A stretch of 34,644 nucleotides of DNA, from contig DATGMD010000030.1 of NCBI GenBank assembly GCA_035293805.1, positions 1 to 34,644 of the forward strand, in the 5' to 3' direction. The stretch is from JAJPHF01 sp035293805. GTDB lineage: Bacteria; Chloroflexota; UBA6077; JAJPHF01. The notes beneath the pieces were generated by a model. The model saw only the letters and a list, made by a program, of their open reading frames with translations, was not told where the DNA came from and made no database searches. Each line of letters opens with the position of its first letter. The stretch's first letter is position 1. This document shows, piece after piece, positions 14,860 through 23,598 of the stretch. The position numbers and the translations under genes are program-made.

Positions 14860-16572
14860 CTACCGCGTCTGGATGCGGTCGCCGGCGGGCGCGACGACGG
14901 GGCCAGGCAGGGCCGCGACGTAGTCCACCAGCGCGTCGAGGTCCTGCGGGCCGCCGGCGCGGTCCGTGCCATCGCGCAGCACCGTGAAGTTGTCGCCGCC
15001 CTCGGCCAGATAGCTGTTCACGACCACGCCGTAGGCGGCGTCGAGAGCGAGCGGCTGGCCGCCCACGCGCACGTCGGCGGGATCGATGCGCGCGCCCACC
15101 GGCCCCTCGGGCTGCCAAGCGTAGGTCAGGCCGGCGATCTGCAGCACGCGCGGCTGGGGCTGGTCCTGCCACTGCTGCTCCAGCAGGCGGACGATCTGCG
15201 CGCCGGTGAGCGTCATCTGCACGAGGCTGTTGCCGAACGGCTGGACGGCGAACAGGTCGGCGTAGGTCACGGGGCCGGCGCGCAGGTCGGTACGGATGCC
15301 GCCGGGGTTGGTGAAGGCGATCTCGGCCGGCACGGCAGCGCGCTGGGCATCGGCGATCAGGTCGCCGAGGGCCGACTCGCCAGCGGCGTTCGGCGCGCGG
15401 AGGAGAGCCGCGGGGGCGGTGCCGAGCACGCGGTCCGCGAGGGGCGCCGTCTGCGCCTGCGCCGCCGCGACCACGGCGCCCACGGCCGCGTCCGGCGCGT
15501 CGCCGGGCGGCGCGTCGGCGAACGTGTCCACGATCTCGGCTCGCTTGTCCCCGATGGCGCCGGTGGCTGGGTCGAGCGTGAGGCGGATGTCGGCGAAGCC
15601 CTGGCTGTACGAGCCCGCCTGGGTCACCAGCTTGTCCGCGATGGTGCCCTCGTAGAACTGGTGCGTGTGCCCGCTGACGACGACGGCGACGGCCGGGTCG
15701 AGCGCCTGGGCGATGGGCACCACGGCGCCCTCGATCGCCCCGCCGTCGCGCGTGCCGGTGCCGCCCTGGTGCAGGAGCGCGACGACGGCATGCACGCCTT
15801 GCGCCTGCAGCTCGGCGGCGTAGCGGTTGATCGTGGCGGCCTCGTCGAGGAAGCGCACGCCGGCGACGCCCGAGGGGGTGACGATGCTGGGCGTCTCCTT
15901 CAGGACCGCGCCGACGAAGCCGATGGGGACGCCGCGCACGCGCGTGATGGCGTAGGGCGGGAACAGTGGCTCGCCCGTAGCCTCGTCGATGACGTTGGCA
16001 GCGAGGTACTGGAACTGGGCGCCGCGGAAGCAGCCGGTGGCGGGGTCGAGCAGGCTCGGGTCGGTGCTGGACATGAGGAGGCTACTGCTCTTGGCGGGGG
16101 CGCAGCCGCCGTACTGCAGGCGGCGCAGCTCGGCCACGCCCTTGTCGAACTCGTGGTTGCCGACGGCCGAGTAGCGCAAGCGCATCAGGCTGAGCGCTTC
16201 GATAGTCGGCTCGTCGCGCAGCAGGCCCGAGACGAGGGGACTGGCGCCGACGAGGTCGCCCGCGCCGACGCGCAGGCTGGTGGCGCCGGCCGCCGTGGCC
16301 TCGGCCTCGCGGGCGTCGAGATAGGCAGCCATGACGGCGGCGCCGCCAAGGGGCCGCCCGTCGCTCGGGCGCGGCATGGTTTCGAGCTGGCCGTGGAAGT
16401 CGTTGATCGCGAGGAGCTGGACCTGGACCGGGCCCGCTTGAGCGCCGCTCGCCGCCGGCAGGGCGCCGAACCGGAGCGCGCACGCGACGAGGAGCGCGGC
16501 GACGGCCCACCGCGCCGCGCGCGCTGGCTGCCGAGGTCCGGGCGCGGGGCGCGGCGGCGGTCGTCCGATCAT
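14860..16572 (-). CDS. Secreted 5'-nucleotidase / UshA-family metallophosphatase
   Basis: A 570-aa exported phosphoesterase that releases phosphate from nucleotides or related esters outside the membrane. An Arg-rich start and hydrophobic stretch (about 18-42) form the signal peptide. Metal-site motifs are present in order: INDFHGQLE (Asp, His), VGAGDLVGASPL (Asp), AVGNHEFDKG (Asn, His) and VVVSGHTHQFYEG (His-x-His). The C-terminal 5_nucleotid_C domain carries NPGGIRTDL, VQPFGNSLVQMTLTG and NSYLAEGGDNF, which form the base-stacking pocket. The start ATG 16572 has GAGGG five bases upstream; a longer frame to 16611 is less likely. A TATAAT lies at 16628-16623. No membrane anchor is visible at the C-terminus. 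Confidence 0.92.
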   Translation of the reverse strand: MIGRPPPRPAPGPRQPARAARWAVAALLVACALRFGALPAASGAQAGPVQVQLLAINDFHGQLETMPRPSDGRPLGGAAVMAAYLDAREAEATAAGATSLRVGAGDLVGASPLVSGLLRDEPTIEALSLMRLRYSAVGNHEFDKGVAELRRLQYGGCAPAKSSSLLMSSTDPSLLDPATGCFRGAQFQYLAANVIDEATGEPLFPPYAITRVRGVPIGFVGAVLKETPSIVTPSGVAGVRFLDEAATINRYAAELQAQGVHAVVALLHQGGTGTRDGGAIEGAVVPIAQALDPAVAVVVSGHTHQFYEGTIADKLVTQAGSYSQGFADIRLTLDPATGAIGDKRAEIVDTFADAPPGDAPDAAVGAVVAAAQAQTAPLADRVLGTAPAALLRAPNAAGESALGDLIADAQRAAVPAEIAFTNPGGIRTDLRAGPVTYADLFAVQPFGNSLVQMTLTGAQIVRLLEQQWQDQPQPRVLQIAGLTYAWQPEGPVGARIDPADVRVGGQPLALDAAYGVVVNSYLAEGGDNFTVLRDGTDRAGGPQDLDALVDYVAALPGPVVAPAGDRIQTR

Positions 16573-16622
16573 GGTCCCTCGCGCTCCAGGGCAGGCAAGC
16601 CGCGTGAACACTTACGGGGGGC

Positions 16623-16628
16623 ATTATA
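16623..16628 (-). promoter_or_regulatory. -10 element TATAAT for the nucleotidase gene
   Basis: Perfect TATAAT on the minus strand, about 50 nt before the ATG at 16572. No good -35 at 16-18 nt spacing was seen. Confidence 0.45.
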
Positions 16629-16726
16629 GCCTGCGCACGACTCGAACCTGGCGCCGGTCTGCGCTATCGTTTTGGCGGCGTGGGGACGCACGCCAGCCGG
16701 ATAGGTCGCGCGGACGCCGGGTTCGG

Positions 16727-17455
16727 ATGCAACCGATGGCTGAGGACTCAGCGCGCGCGGAGCTACGGGCGCAGGTCGACGCCGCGGCTAGCCAGCGGCC
16801 ACCCGCGTTCAATCTCCGCGGCCTGCTGCCCAGCTTGCTCGTCAACGTGGCGGCGCCAGTCCTCGTTTATCGGTTCCTCGAGGGGCGCGGCGTCGCGGTA
16901 CTGCCCGCCCTCATGGCTACCGCCGTGTGCCCTGTCGTGGGCATTCTCCTCGGGTGGGCGCGCACGCGGCGGCTGGACGTGATCGGCGTGATCTCGCTGG
17001 TGTTCATCGCGCTCGGCCTGGCCACGAGCTTCCTGTCTGCCGACCCGCTGTTCTTCCTGATCAAAGAGTCGTTCATCACCGGCCTGTTCGGCCTGGTCTG
17101 CCTCGCCTCGCTGGCGGCGCTGCCGCGACCGCTGATGTTCTACATCGGCCGGCAGTTCGTCAGCGGGGACAACCCGGCGCTCGCGGCGCGCTTCGACACG
17201 TTCTGGCAGTACGCTCTCTTCCGCGCGGCCCAGCGCCGCATCACGCTGGTCTGGGGGGTGGCCTACGTGGCCGAGGCGCTCGTGCGCGTCGCCCTCGCGC
17301 TGGCCGTGCCGATCCCCGTGTTCCTCGTCGTCTCGCCGCTCATGGCCATGGCCGTCACGGTGGCGCTCATCGCCTGGACGTTCGCCTATAGCCGGCGCAC
17401 CGCGCGCACCGCCGTTGCGCGCCTCGACGCGCCCCCTGAGGGCGCCGCGCCGTGA
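16727..17455 (+). CDS. VC0807-like membrane protein
   Basis: A 242-aa membrane protein resembling the VC0807 family. A short acidic N-terminus is followed by LLPSLLVNVAAPVLVYRFL and five to six helices in total. The family-like loops are WARTRRLDVIGVISLVFIALG, FFLIKESFITGLFGLVCLASL and LMFYIGRQFVSG, with the last two helices (ALVRVALALAVPIPVFLVVSPL and onward) near 185-230. No catalytic residues are evident and the function is unknown. ATG 16727 and ATG 16736 are both possible; no ribosome site decides. The frame continues open upstream to 16571, but that segment lies in the divergent promoter region. The stop is about 60 nt from the convergent DUF4132 gene. Confidence 0.7.
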   Translation: MQPMAEDSARAELRAQVDAAASQRPPAFNLRGLLPSLLVNVAAPVLVYRFLEGRGVAVLPALMATAVCPVVGILLGWARTRRLDVIGVISLVFIALGLATSFLSADPLFFLIKESFITGLFGLVCLASLAALPRPLMFYIGRQFVSGDNPALAARFDTFWQYALFRAAQRRITLVWGVAYVAEALVRVALALAVPIPVFLVVSPLMAMAVTVALIAWTFAYSRRTARTAVARLDAPPEGAAP

Positions 17456-17514
17456 TGGCCGGCGTGGATAGGGATGCTTGGGAGCCAACTCCCGGCCCGA
17501 CCGCAGGAAGGGCG

Positions 17515-20355
17515 CTAGGCGGGCTGGATCTGGCGGCGAATGCTGGGGTCTTTGATGGCGGCGTCGGCGGCGAGCAGGAAGGCTTTGCTGAGGATGAGGG
17601 AGAGGACGGCGTCGCCCTCGAAGGGCAGGTAGAGGTGGTCCGGCTCGCCGGGGAGGGCGGGGCCGCGCGTGGGCAGGATGCAGAGGTACTGGTCGTTCGG
17701 CGCCATCAGAACGTGCGCGCTGCCGAGGTGGATCTTGTAGGTGCGCAGGTCGCCGCGCACGACGAGGAAGCGGTCCTCAAGGGTGCAGCGCGGGCCGATC
17801 GCGAGCTGGGGGAGCAGCGTCTCCAGCGCGGCGCGGCGAGTCGCGGCGGCAGCTGAGCCCGACAGGTCGCCGAACGCGAAACTGGACCAATAGTCGGCGT
17901 AGCGCGGGGGCGCGTGGTCTAGCCAGGCGGGATCGGCGCCCACGCTGCACACCCCGACGAAGAGGTCCACGTCGCGCATGACCTCCGAGAAGACGACGGG
18001 CGGCACGTCGGCGAGGGCCACGGGCGCCGCGAGGGACGCCCGGCGGACTGCGGCGCGCTCGGCCACCAGCGCGGCCCGGTCACCGCTGAGCAGCGCCCGG
18101 ACAACGGCGCGCCGGCGCGCCGCCGGCGACTGGCGCGGGACGCCGGGCGGCGCCGCGGCCACGCGCAGGAAGCGCACGGACTCGGTATGAACGTAGAGGA
18201 AGATGCCGTGTGCCGACTGCATGGCGACGTCCTCGACGGGCGCGACGGCAAGCTCGGCGCGCAGGCCCCAGCGCGGCAGGTCGAGCGTCGGGATGGCCGC
18301 GGCGGCATTGTCGAAGGGGCCTTGCAGGCCGTAGCGCCAGCCGCGCTCGCGGCAGAGCGCCTGGAACTGGTGCTGGCGCAGGAGGTGCGCGGCGAAGCGC
18401 CGCGACGCGGTGCCCGCCGCGCGCTCGGCGTCGGTGAGCAGGTACACCTCGCGGTGGGCCTGCTTGAAGGGCTGCGTCACGGCGTGGCGCGCGAGCCACT
18501 CACGCCAGGCCAGCACCGTGGCGGCGGGGGCGGCGATCGGGTGCCAGAGGCGCACTTCGGTCGCGTCGGTCAGCCCGTCCAGCGGCCGATCCTGAACGTC
18601 CACCAGGCGGCCATCGTGCCAGGCGCCGGGGGCGGTGCCGGCGCCGTCCGTGAAGGCCCAGACCAGCCGGCGGGCGAGCACGGCCAGCAGCGGATGGTCG
18701 AGATACAAGCGGCGCCAGTCGGCCAGCCGCCAGACGCGCTCGGCGAGCAGCGCGCGCTCCAGGCGGTCGCGCTGGGCGAGCAGCGTCTGGCGCACCGCGT
18801 CGGCCACGCGCATGGCCTGGCGATAGGCGACGGCGTGGGCTCGGCGCGCGTCGGCCGGCTCGGCGGCGAGCGGGGCGTCGTCGGGGCCGTGCCACTCCAC
18901 GTCGACCTGCCGCGCGCCCCGCACGACGATCGCCGCGGTGTACGGGCCGACGGGCAGGCGCACGGTCCCGTCCTCCAGGCCGTGCGTCGGCACCGCCTGG
19001 TCCTCCAGGTCGTCGCGGCTGACGCCGGCCTGGGCGGCCGCGCTATCGAGCGTGGCGTCGAGGCGGCCGCGCGCGGAAGGCTGCTTAAGCTGGCGCTGGA
19101 GCCGCACGAGGTAGTGCGCTCCGTGGGGGCCGGGCATGGCGCCGAGCGTGTACAGACAGGCGTTGCCCACGCGAGTGGAGCGCGCGCCGATCATCGGGAT
19201 CTTCTTGAACGCGCCCTCGGCGGCCTCGGCCACGGCGGCGGCGAGCGCCTCGTCGTCGACCTGGGCGCAGCACCACACGAGCCCCTTGAGCAGCGTGGCA
19301 TTGCCGTCCGTGAACAGGCTGCTTGGCACGGGGATCATACTGCCCGGCTGGCGGCGCGTCGCGCCCCGCGGGGGCGCCTTGAGCAGCGCCAGCCAGGTCG
19401 TGGCCAGCGCGATGAAGCGCTCCTCCCCGAGCGCGTGGATGCGCCGCCGCGCCTCCCGCTGCCAGACGCCCGAGGGCTTCGCGGCCGTGGCGGTGGCGGC
19501 GTGCAACAGCAGCGCGTCCCAGGCCGGCCGGTCGGCGGGAGCGATGGCGGCCAGCGCCTCGCGCGCCGCGACGCCCCATTCGTCGTGGGGATCGATCTCG
19601 ACCGTGGCCGGCTGGTCGGCGGCGAGCAGAGTGTCGAGCCGGGCCGCCACCTGGCGCGTCTCGGCGTGGGCCAGGCGGTGCCGCGCGGCGGTCGCGCGCG
19701 CCCGCCCGGCGGCCGCGCGCACCTCCGGCGCCAGCCCAATCTCGGCCACGCGCCGCTCGACGCTGCCGACGATGCCGCGGGCCGGCAGCCCGTCCCAGGT
19801 GTCGAGCGCGGCCAGCGCGTCGAGGATGCGCACCATCTCGGCGGCGCTGTAGGGCAAACGGCGCCGTGCGAGCGCGCTGAGCAGCCCGCCGAGACGCCAG
19901 CAGTCGTGCCAACGCTCAGGAAACGTGACGGCAAGCGGCGCCCAGGGCTCGGCGGGCGTGTCTTCGGTGGGCGGGTCAGCACCCGCCCGGGCGCCCTGCT
20001 CCGCCTTGTCTTCGGCTGGCGGGGCGGAATCCGCCTGGGCGTCCTGGTCCGCCGCGGCGCGGGCTTGCGCGCCGACCTCGCCCAGCCACGCGAGCCCCGT
20101 CGAGGCGCCGGGCAGAGCGACAATGCGCCGGGCGGCCTCGGTGCGCCCCCGCGCCAGCGTGGCGAGCGCCGCCTGCAGGACGACGATCCGCGCAGCAGGC
20201 TCGGCCGCCAGGATCGCCTGGCCGGCGGGGTAGTCCTCGGGATGGACGCCCAGGTAGAGGTGCGGCGCCCGCTCCGTCTCGGCCAGATAGCGTTCGAGCA
20301 AGCGCCGCGCCGCCCAGGGGTCCGTGGCCGCTTCCGTCTGCGAGGTCGTCGTCAT
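17515..20355 (-). CDS. DUF4132 domain protein
   Basis: A large soluble protein of 946 residues. The C-terminal third is diagnostic of DUF4132: YADYWSSFAFGDLSGSAAAATRR, then IGPRCTLEDRFLVVRGDLRTYKIHLGS, NDQYLCILP and FEGDAVLSLILSKAFLLA. The middle (about 480-800) carries the WRRLYLDHPLLAVLARRLVW and FKQAHREVYLLTDAE blocks of the same family. Residues about 110-165 form an acidic, Pro/Ala-rich linker. E. coli relatives are YehI and MolR; their biochemical role is not settled. ATG 20355 is the start because AGGAGG precedes it by eight bases; a longer frame to 20421 is not coding-like. The 131-aa gene lies 249 nt upstream on the same strand behind a promoter with a LexA-type box. Confidence 0.82.
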   Translation of the reverse strand: MTTTSQTEAATDPWAARRLLERYLAETERAPHLYLGVHPEDYPAGQAILAAEPAARIVVLQAALATLARGRTEAARRIVALPGASTGLAWLGEVGAQARAAADQDAQADSAPPAEDKAEQGARAGADPPTEDTPAEPWAPLAVTFPERWHDCWRLGGLLSALARRRLPYSAAEMVRILDALAALDTWDGLPARGIVGSVERRVAEIGLAPEVRAAAGRARATAARHRLAHAETRQVAARLDTLLAADQPATVEIDPHDEWGVAAREALAAIAPADRPAWDALLLHAATATAAKPSGVWQREARRRIHALGEERFIALATTWLALLKAPPRGATRRQPGSMIPVPSSLFTDGNATLLKGLVWCCAQVDDEALAAAVAEAAEGAFKKIPMIGARSTRVGNACLYTLGAMPGPHGAHYLVRLQRQLKQPSARGRLDATLDSAAAQAGVSRDDLEDQAVPTHGLEDGTVRLPVGPYTAAIVVRGARQVDVEWHGPDDAPLAAEPADARRAHAVAYRQAMRVADAVRQTLLAQRDRLERALLAERVWRLADWRRLYLDHPLLAVLARRLVWAFTDGAGTAPGAWHDGRLVDVQDRPLDGLTDATEVRLWHPIAAPAATVLAWREWLARHAVTQPFKQAHREVYLLTDAERAAGTASRRFAAHLLRQHQFQALCRERGWRYGLQGPFDNAAAAIPTLDLPRWGLRAELAVAPVEDVAMQSAHGIFLYVHTESVRFLRVAAAPPGVPRQSPAARRRAVVRALLSGDRAALVAERAAVRRASLAAPVALADVPPVVFSEVMRDVDLFVGVCSVGADPAWLDHAPPRYADYWSSFAFGDLSGSAAAATRRAALETLLPQLAIGPRCTLEDRFLVVRGDLRTYKIHLGSAHVLMAPNDQYLCILPTRGPALPGEPDHLYLPFEGDAVLSLILSKAFLLAADAAIKDPSIRRQIQPA

Positions 20356-20472
20356 CCGATCAGCCTCCTGAACGGCGCGACCCGCGTGTCCCAACCTGCG
20401 CTGGCCCAGAGTATTCGGCACGATCGCGGGGCAGCGCCGCGTACCGGGCGTCCGAGCTGTTGCCTCCCGGGT

Positions 20473-20505
20473 GCCGGGCGGCAGGGGACGAGCCCCGGCC
20501 CTACG
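20473..20505 (-). repeat. Dispersed 33-bp palindromic repeat, copy B
   Basis: Matches the reverse complement of 12662-12694 at 30 of 33 bases. It lies about 118 nt upstream of the DUF4132 start and in the same relative orientation to it as copy A to the cupin gene. One arm has diverged, so the central stem is weaker. Confidence 0.7.
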
Positions 20506-20604
20506 ACATCGCGGGGTATGCTGTGGCAGATAGCTGCGGCGGCCGGGCGGCCGGGAGCCAGGCCCTGCGCTATCGTGTGGACATTGGCCTGGGCCATGGC
20601 CGGG

Positions 20605-21000
20605 CTAGCCGCCGGCCAGCGGCACCAGCCGCAGGAACGTCACGTGGGAATCGGCGCGCAGGTCGATCTCGGCGTCGAGGTCGGCGTACTGCTGGCCGTC
20701 CACGAATAGCAGAAAGCCGTTGCGCTGGAACGCTGCCAGCGCCCGCTCGAATTCGTGCTCCCAGTCCAGGCGCCGAGGAGCGCGCGCCGTCGTGCCGTTC
20801 AACAGGCGCTCGACGGCACTCGGCTCGACCGTCTGGCGCGCGGCGGGCGCCAGGGCGCGGGCGGCGTTGTGCTCGGTCACCGCCTGGTAGACGCGGGCGC
20901 GGATCAGCTCGCGCACCGTGACGCGCTCGGTCAGAAGCTCAAGCGTCCGCTCGGCCGCGCCGCCGGGGAACGTCTCGTCGCGCACGGTGATCGCCGCCAT
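20605..21000 (-). CDS. 131-aa protein of unknown function, partner of DUF4132 gene
   Basis: A soluble 131-aa protein that I cannot place in a named family. It starts MAAITVRDETFPG, has a helical stretch (LELLTERVTVRELIRARVYQAVTEHN, about 20-45), a Pro/Thr linker, then LDWEHEFERALAAFQRNGFLLFVDGQQ (about 78-104) and ends in beta-like DSHVTFLRLVPLAGG. The FLLFVDGQQYADLDAEIDL segment and the VPL-x-GG terminus look like a ubiquitin-like or beta-grasp ending, which is speculation. ATG 21000 follows AGGAGGGG (21004-21011). The gene precedes DUF4132 on the same strand. A promoter with a LexA-type box lies directly upstream, implying DNA-damage control. Confidence 0.6.
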   Translation of the reverse strand: MAAITVRDETFPGGAAERTLELLTERVTVRELIRARVYQAVTEHNAARALAPAARQTVEPSAVERLLNGTTARAPRRLDWEHEFERALAAFQRNGFLLFVDGQQYADLDAEIDLRADSHVTFLRLVPLAGG

Positions 21001-21045
21001 TCGCCCCTCCTCGCCCGAGCAGCATCTCCGCTGCTCGCTAGGTTC

Positions 21046-21074
21046 ATTCTAGTTTGCAGAACGTTTGTTCTCTA
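21046..21074 (-). promoter_or_regulatory. Promoter with embedded LexA-type box
   Basis: On the minus strand TAGAGA (21074-21069), a 17-nt spacer and TAGAAT (21051-21046) form a promoter. The palindromic core GAAC-N4-GTTC occupies 21059-21070, overlapping the -35 and most of the spacer. This is the classical position for SOS repression. It is about 46 nt upstream of ATG 21000. Confidence 0.6.
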
Positions 21075-21138
21075 GGCCGTCGGCGGTCCAGATCCACCAC
21101 GTTAACCGGCTGCGAACCGACGCGGCGGGGGAGCAGGG

Positions 21139-22494
21139 TCAGGGGTGGCCGCGCTGGCGGACGGCGATGTCGGCGGCGAGGGCCCGCACCTGGCGGCGCA
21201 CGGCCGGCTCGTCGAGGGTGAGGAGCTGGCGGTCCTGAAGGACGAGCTGGCCGTCTACGAGGACGGTCCGCACGTCGGCGCTGCGGGCGGCGTAGGCGAG
21301 GTGGGAGAGGGGATTGTAGAGCGGCACGAGGTTGTCCGCGTCGAGGTCGAGGAGGATCACGTCGGCGCGCTTGCCGGGCTCCAGCGAGCCGATCAGGTGG
21401 TCGAGGCCGAGCGCCCGCGCGCCGCCGGTCGTCGCCATCTCGACAGCGGCCGCGGCCGGGACGGCGAGCGGGTCGAGGCGCACCGCCTTGTGGATGAGCG
21501 CGGCGGCGTCGGCCTCGGCGAACAGGTTGATCTGGTTGTTGCTGGCAGCGCCGTCGGTGCCCAGCCCGAGGCGCACGCCCGCGGCGAGCATGTCGGGCAC
21601 CGGCGCCACGCCGTCGGCGAGCTTAAGGTTGCTGCGCGGGCAGTGGATCACGCCCACGCGGCTCCGCGCCAGCAGCGCCTGCTCCTCGGCGTCGACCCAG
21701 ACGCAGTGCGCCGCGATCAGCCGCTGGTTGAGCAGGCCCAGCTTCGCCAGCGCGCGCACGGGCGAGGCGCCGTATTGCGCGGCGATCTGCTGGCCCTCGT
21801 TCTTGGTCTCGGCCAGGTGGATCACGAACGGGACGTCGTGCTGCACGGCGAGCGCGTGCAGTCGCTCCAACAGCGGCGGCGAGACGGTGTACAGGGCGTG
21901 CGGCGCGATGGCGGGGATGATGCGGCTGTTGCCCTGCCAGCGGGCGATGAGCTGCTCGGCATAGGCCAGGTTCTGCTCGACGTCGAGCCCTTGCGGCGAG
22001 GGGAAGTCGAGGAAGCCCTGGGCGACGATGCCGCGCAGGCCGGCCGCGTGGGCGGCGGCGGCCACGTCGTCCTCGAAGAAATACATGTCGCAGAAGGTGG
22101 TCACGCCGCCGCGCAGCATCTCGGCGGCGCCCAGCAGCGTGCCCCAGCGGACGTGGTCGGGGCTCAGGAACTCGCGCTCGGAGGGCCAGATGTACTGCTG
22201 CAGCCAGGTGTCGAGCGGCAGGTCGTCGGCGAGGCCGCGAAACATCGTCATGGGCAGGTGGGTGTGGCCGTTCACGAGGCCGGGCATGAGAAGCGCGTCG
22301 GCGGCGTCGAGCGTGCGCGCGGCGCGGTAGGCGGCGGCGACCTGGTCGCGCGGGCCGACGGCGACGATGGCGTTGCCGCGCACGGCGACGGCGCCGGGAT
22401 TGTAGACGGTGTGCCGCGCGTCCATCGTCACGACGATGCCGCCGGCAAGGAGCAGGTCGGCAGGCTGGGGGCTCGACGCGGCAGTCGGCTGCAT
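21139..22494 (-). CDS. Amidohydrolase, MTA/SAH deaminase-like
   Basis: A 451-aa member of the amidohydrolase superfamily (AtzA/TrzN/MtaD branch). It most likely removes an amino group from a purine-type nucleoside such as 5'-methylthioadenosine or S-adenosylhomocysteine, or acts on another imine. Metal and catalytic motifs in order are GLVNGHTHLPMTMFRGLADD, PFVIHLAET (His and Glu), LIAAHCVWVD (His) and LGTDGAASNN (Asp). The N-terminal beta segment (LLLAGGIVVTMD) and C-terminal SLEPGKRADVILLDLD complete the composite domain. ATG 22494 is chosen; the frame is open to 22560, and two other ATGs give up to 22 extra residues without a ribosome site. Substrate is inference. Confidence 0.9.
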   Translation of the reverse strand: MQPTAASSPQPADLLLAGGIVVTMDARHTVYNPGAVAVRGNAIVAVGPRDQVAAAYRAARTLDAADALLMPGLVNGHTHLPMTMFRGLADDLPLDTWLQQYIWPSEREFLSPDHVRWGTLLGAAEMLRGGVTTFCDMYFFEDDVAAAAHAAGLRGIVAQGFLDFPSPQGLDVEQNLAYAEQLIARWQGNSRIIPAIAPHALYTVSPPLLERLHALAVQHDVPFVIHLAETKNEGQQIAAQYGASPVRALAKLGLLNQRLIAAHCVWVDAEEQALLARSRVGVIHCPRSNLKLADGVAPVPDMLAAGVRLGLGTDGAASNNQINLFAEADAAALIHKAVRLDPLAVPAAAAVEMATTGGARALGLDHLIGSLEPGKRADVILLDLDADNLVPLYNPLSHLAYAARSADVRTVLVDGQLVLQDRQLLTLDEPAVRRQVRALAADIAVRQRGHP

Positions 22495-22604
22495 CCTGAT
22501 ACCCCGGGGCATCGGGTGCGCTGTACGCTTCAGGATGACAGGCGGGCGCGAGGCTGTCAATCAACTGCTGGGTAGGCGCGCGCACGGCGGAAGGAGCCGC
22601 GGCA

Positions 22605-22610
22605 TATAAT
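22605..22610 (+). promoter_or_regulatory. -10 element TATAAT for the second VOC gene
   Basis: Perfect TATAAT about 50 nt before ATG 22661. The -35 region is GC-rich and unconvincing. Confidence 0.4.
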
Positions 22611-22660
22611 GCGCTCGGCACGAGGTGGGGCGCACGCACCGCGCACTGGGGAGGGGAGCC

Positions 22661-23059
22661 ATGGGCCGCGTGAAGCACATTGCCTACGTGGTGAGCGATC
22701 TGGAGGCGTCGGCGCGCTTCTATGAAGACGTGCTCGGCTTCCGACGCTATGGCGACGAGCGCAAGCCGGGCAACTACCCGGGCTGGGCCGTCGACCTGAC
22801 CGACGGCGAGCTGAACCTGACGCTGCTGCGCCCGAACCCTGACGTGCCGCGGCTGCCCTGGGCCTACGGCACCGCCGGCCCCAACCACATCGGCGTCGAG
22901 GTGGACGACGTGACCCGCGTGCTGGCACGGCTGGAGGCGCGGGGCATCGCCGTCTACGGCAAGGACCCCCACACGCCGCCGCGCTTCTGCAAGTTCCGCG
23001 ACCCGGATGGCGTCGAGGTGGACGTCGCCACGCCCGACCGCGGCTGGCCGATCCCCTAA
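22661..23059 (+). CDS. VOC family protein (glyoxalase/dioxygenase fold)
   Basis: A 132-aa VOC protein. The first unit is MGRVKHIAYVVSDLEASARFYEDVLGF, with His7 as candidate metal ligand. The second begins GPNHIGVEVDDVTRVLARLEARGI (His near residue 78) and closes with CKFRDPDGVEVDVATP (Glu ligand). The RDPDG-x-E pattern and paired His make a metal-dependent lyase or dioxygenase more likely than a simple binding protein; the substrate is unknown. ATG 22661 follows GGGGAGGGGAGCC, a strong ribosome site; the longer frame from 22625 is discarded. It is unrelated in close sequence to the VOC gene at 1592. Confidence 0.88.
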   Translation: MGRVKHIAYVVSDLEASARFYEDVLGFRRYGDERKPGNYPGWAVDLTDGELNLTLLRPNPDVPRLPWAYGTAGPNHIGVEVDDVTRVLARLEARGIAVYGKDPHTPPRFCKFRDPDGVEVDVATPDRGWPIP

Positions 23060-23177
23060 GCTGGCTTCGAAGGACGGTGGGGGGGGCGGCTGCACCGGAC
23101 CTCCGCACCATCCTTGACCAGCTGCTTAACGCCTGCGGAGACGACGATGCCCGACCACGGTGTCTCCCAGGCCGGCC

Positions 23178-23492
23178 TTAATGCGGGGGGAGGGCCTTGA
23201 GGATGCCCAGCGCCAGCAGCAGCACTAGCGATGCAAGCATGATCAACTTGCCCGCGGGCCGGCCAACATTCACGGTGTAGCCGCGGGTGTAGCGCTTGGG
23301 GACAAACACGGCCGGATCGTCGGGATTGTTGTAGAAGAGGTCCCTCCCGTACCAGTACCGATCGTCGTCGCGGAAAACAGCGGGCGTGTTCGCTCTTGTC
23401 CGAGAACGTGGCGCCGGCGGGAGCAGGGTGAGAACGACGGCAAATAGCAGTCCAGCGATGATCAGCAAGAGCAAGGGCCAGGGCGCGTTCAC
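23178..23492 (-). CDS. DUF5808 small membrane protein
   Basis: A 104-aa protein with a membrane helix at each end (NAPWPLLLLIIAGLLFAVVL at 2-21, and LIMLASLVLLLALGIL near 84-99). Between them is the DUF5808 signature DDRYWYGRDLFYNNPDDPAVFVPKRYTRGYTVNVGRP (about 43-79), a stretch found in membrane proteins of Firmicutes and Chloroflexota and of unknown function. The start GTG 23492 is set by AAGGAG a few bases upstream on the minus strand; upstream in-frame sequence to 23939 reads through the MmgE/PrpD gene and is not coding. It lies downstream of that gene by about 100 nt on the same strand. Confidence 0.8.
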   Translation of the reverse strand: MNAPWPLLLLIIAGLLFAVVLTLLPPAPRSRTRANTPAVFRDDDRYWYGRDLFYNNPDDPAVFVPKRYTRGYTVNVGRPAGKLIMLASLVLLLALGILKALPPH

Positions 23493-23598
23493 AGCGGTTT
23501 CTCCTTCAGGGCAGAGCCATCCGTATCGAGGATAGTACCTTTCACTCACCGTCGTGAACGCATACGTTGGCCGTTTGGGCGCCACGCGGCGTCGGCGC

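Noticed and set aside
16620..16720. Possible tRNA, because the minus strand has GGTTCGAGTC
   Set aside because: No acceptor stem or anticodon arm can be folded around it, and a TATAAT for the nucleotidase gene lies in the same place.
18187..20709. 840-codon plus-strand open frame opposite DUF4132
   Set aside because: Shadow frame of a GC-rich gene. Its product is His/Arg/Gly-rich without family blocks, while the minus strand has clear DUF4132 motifs.
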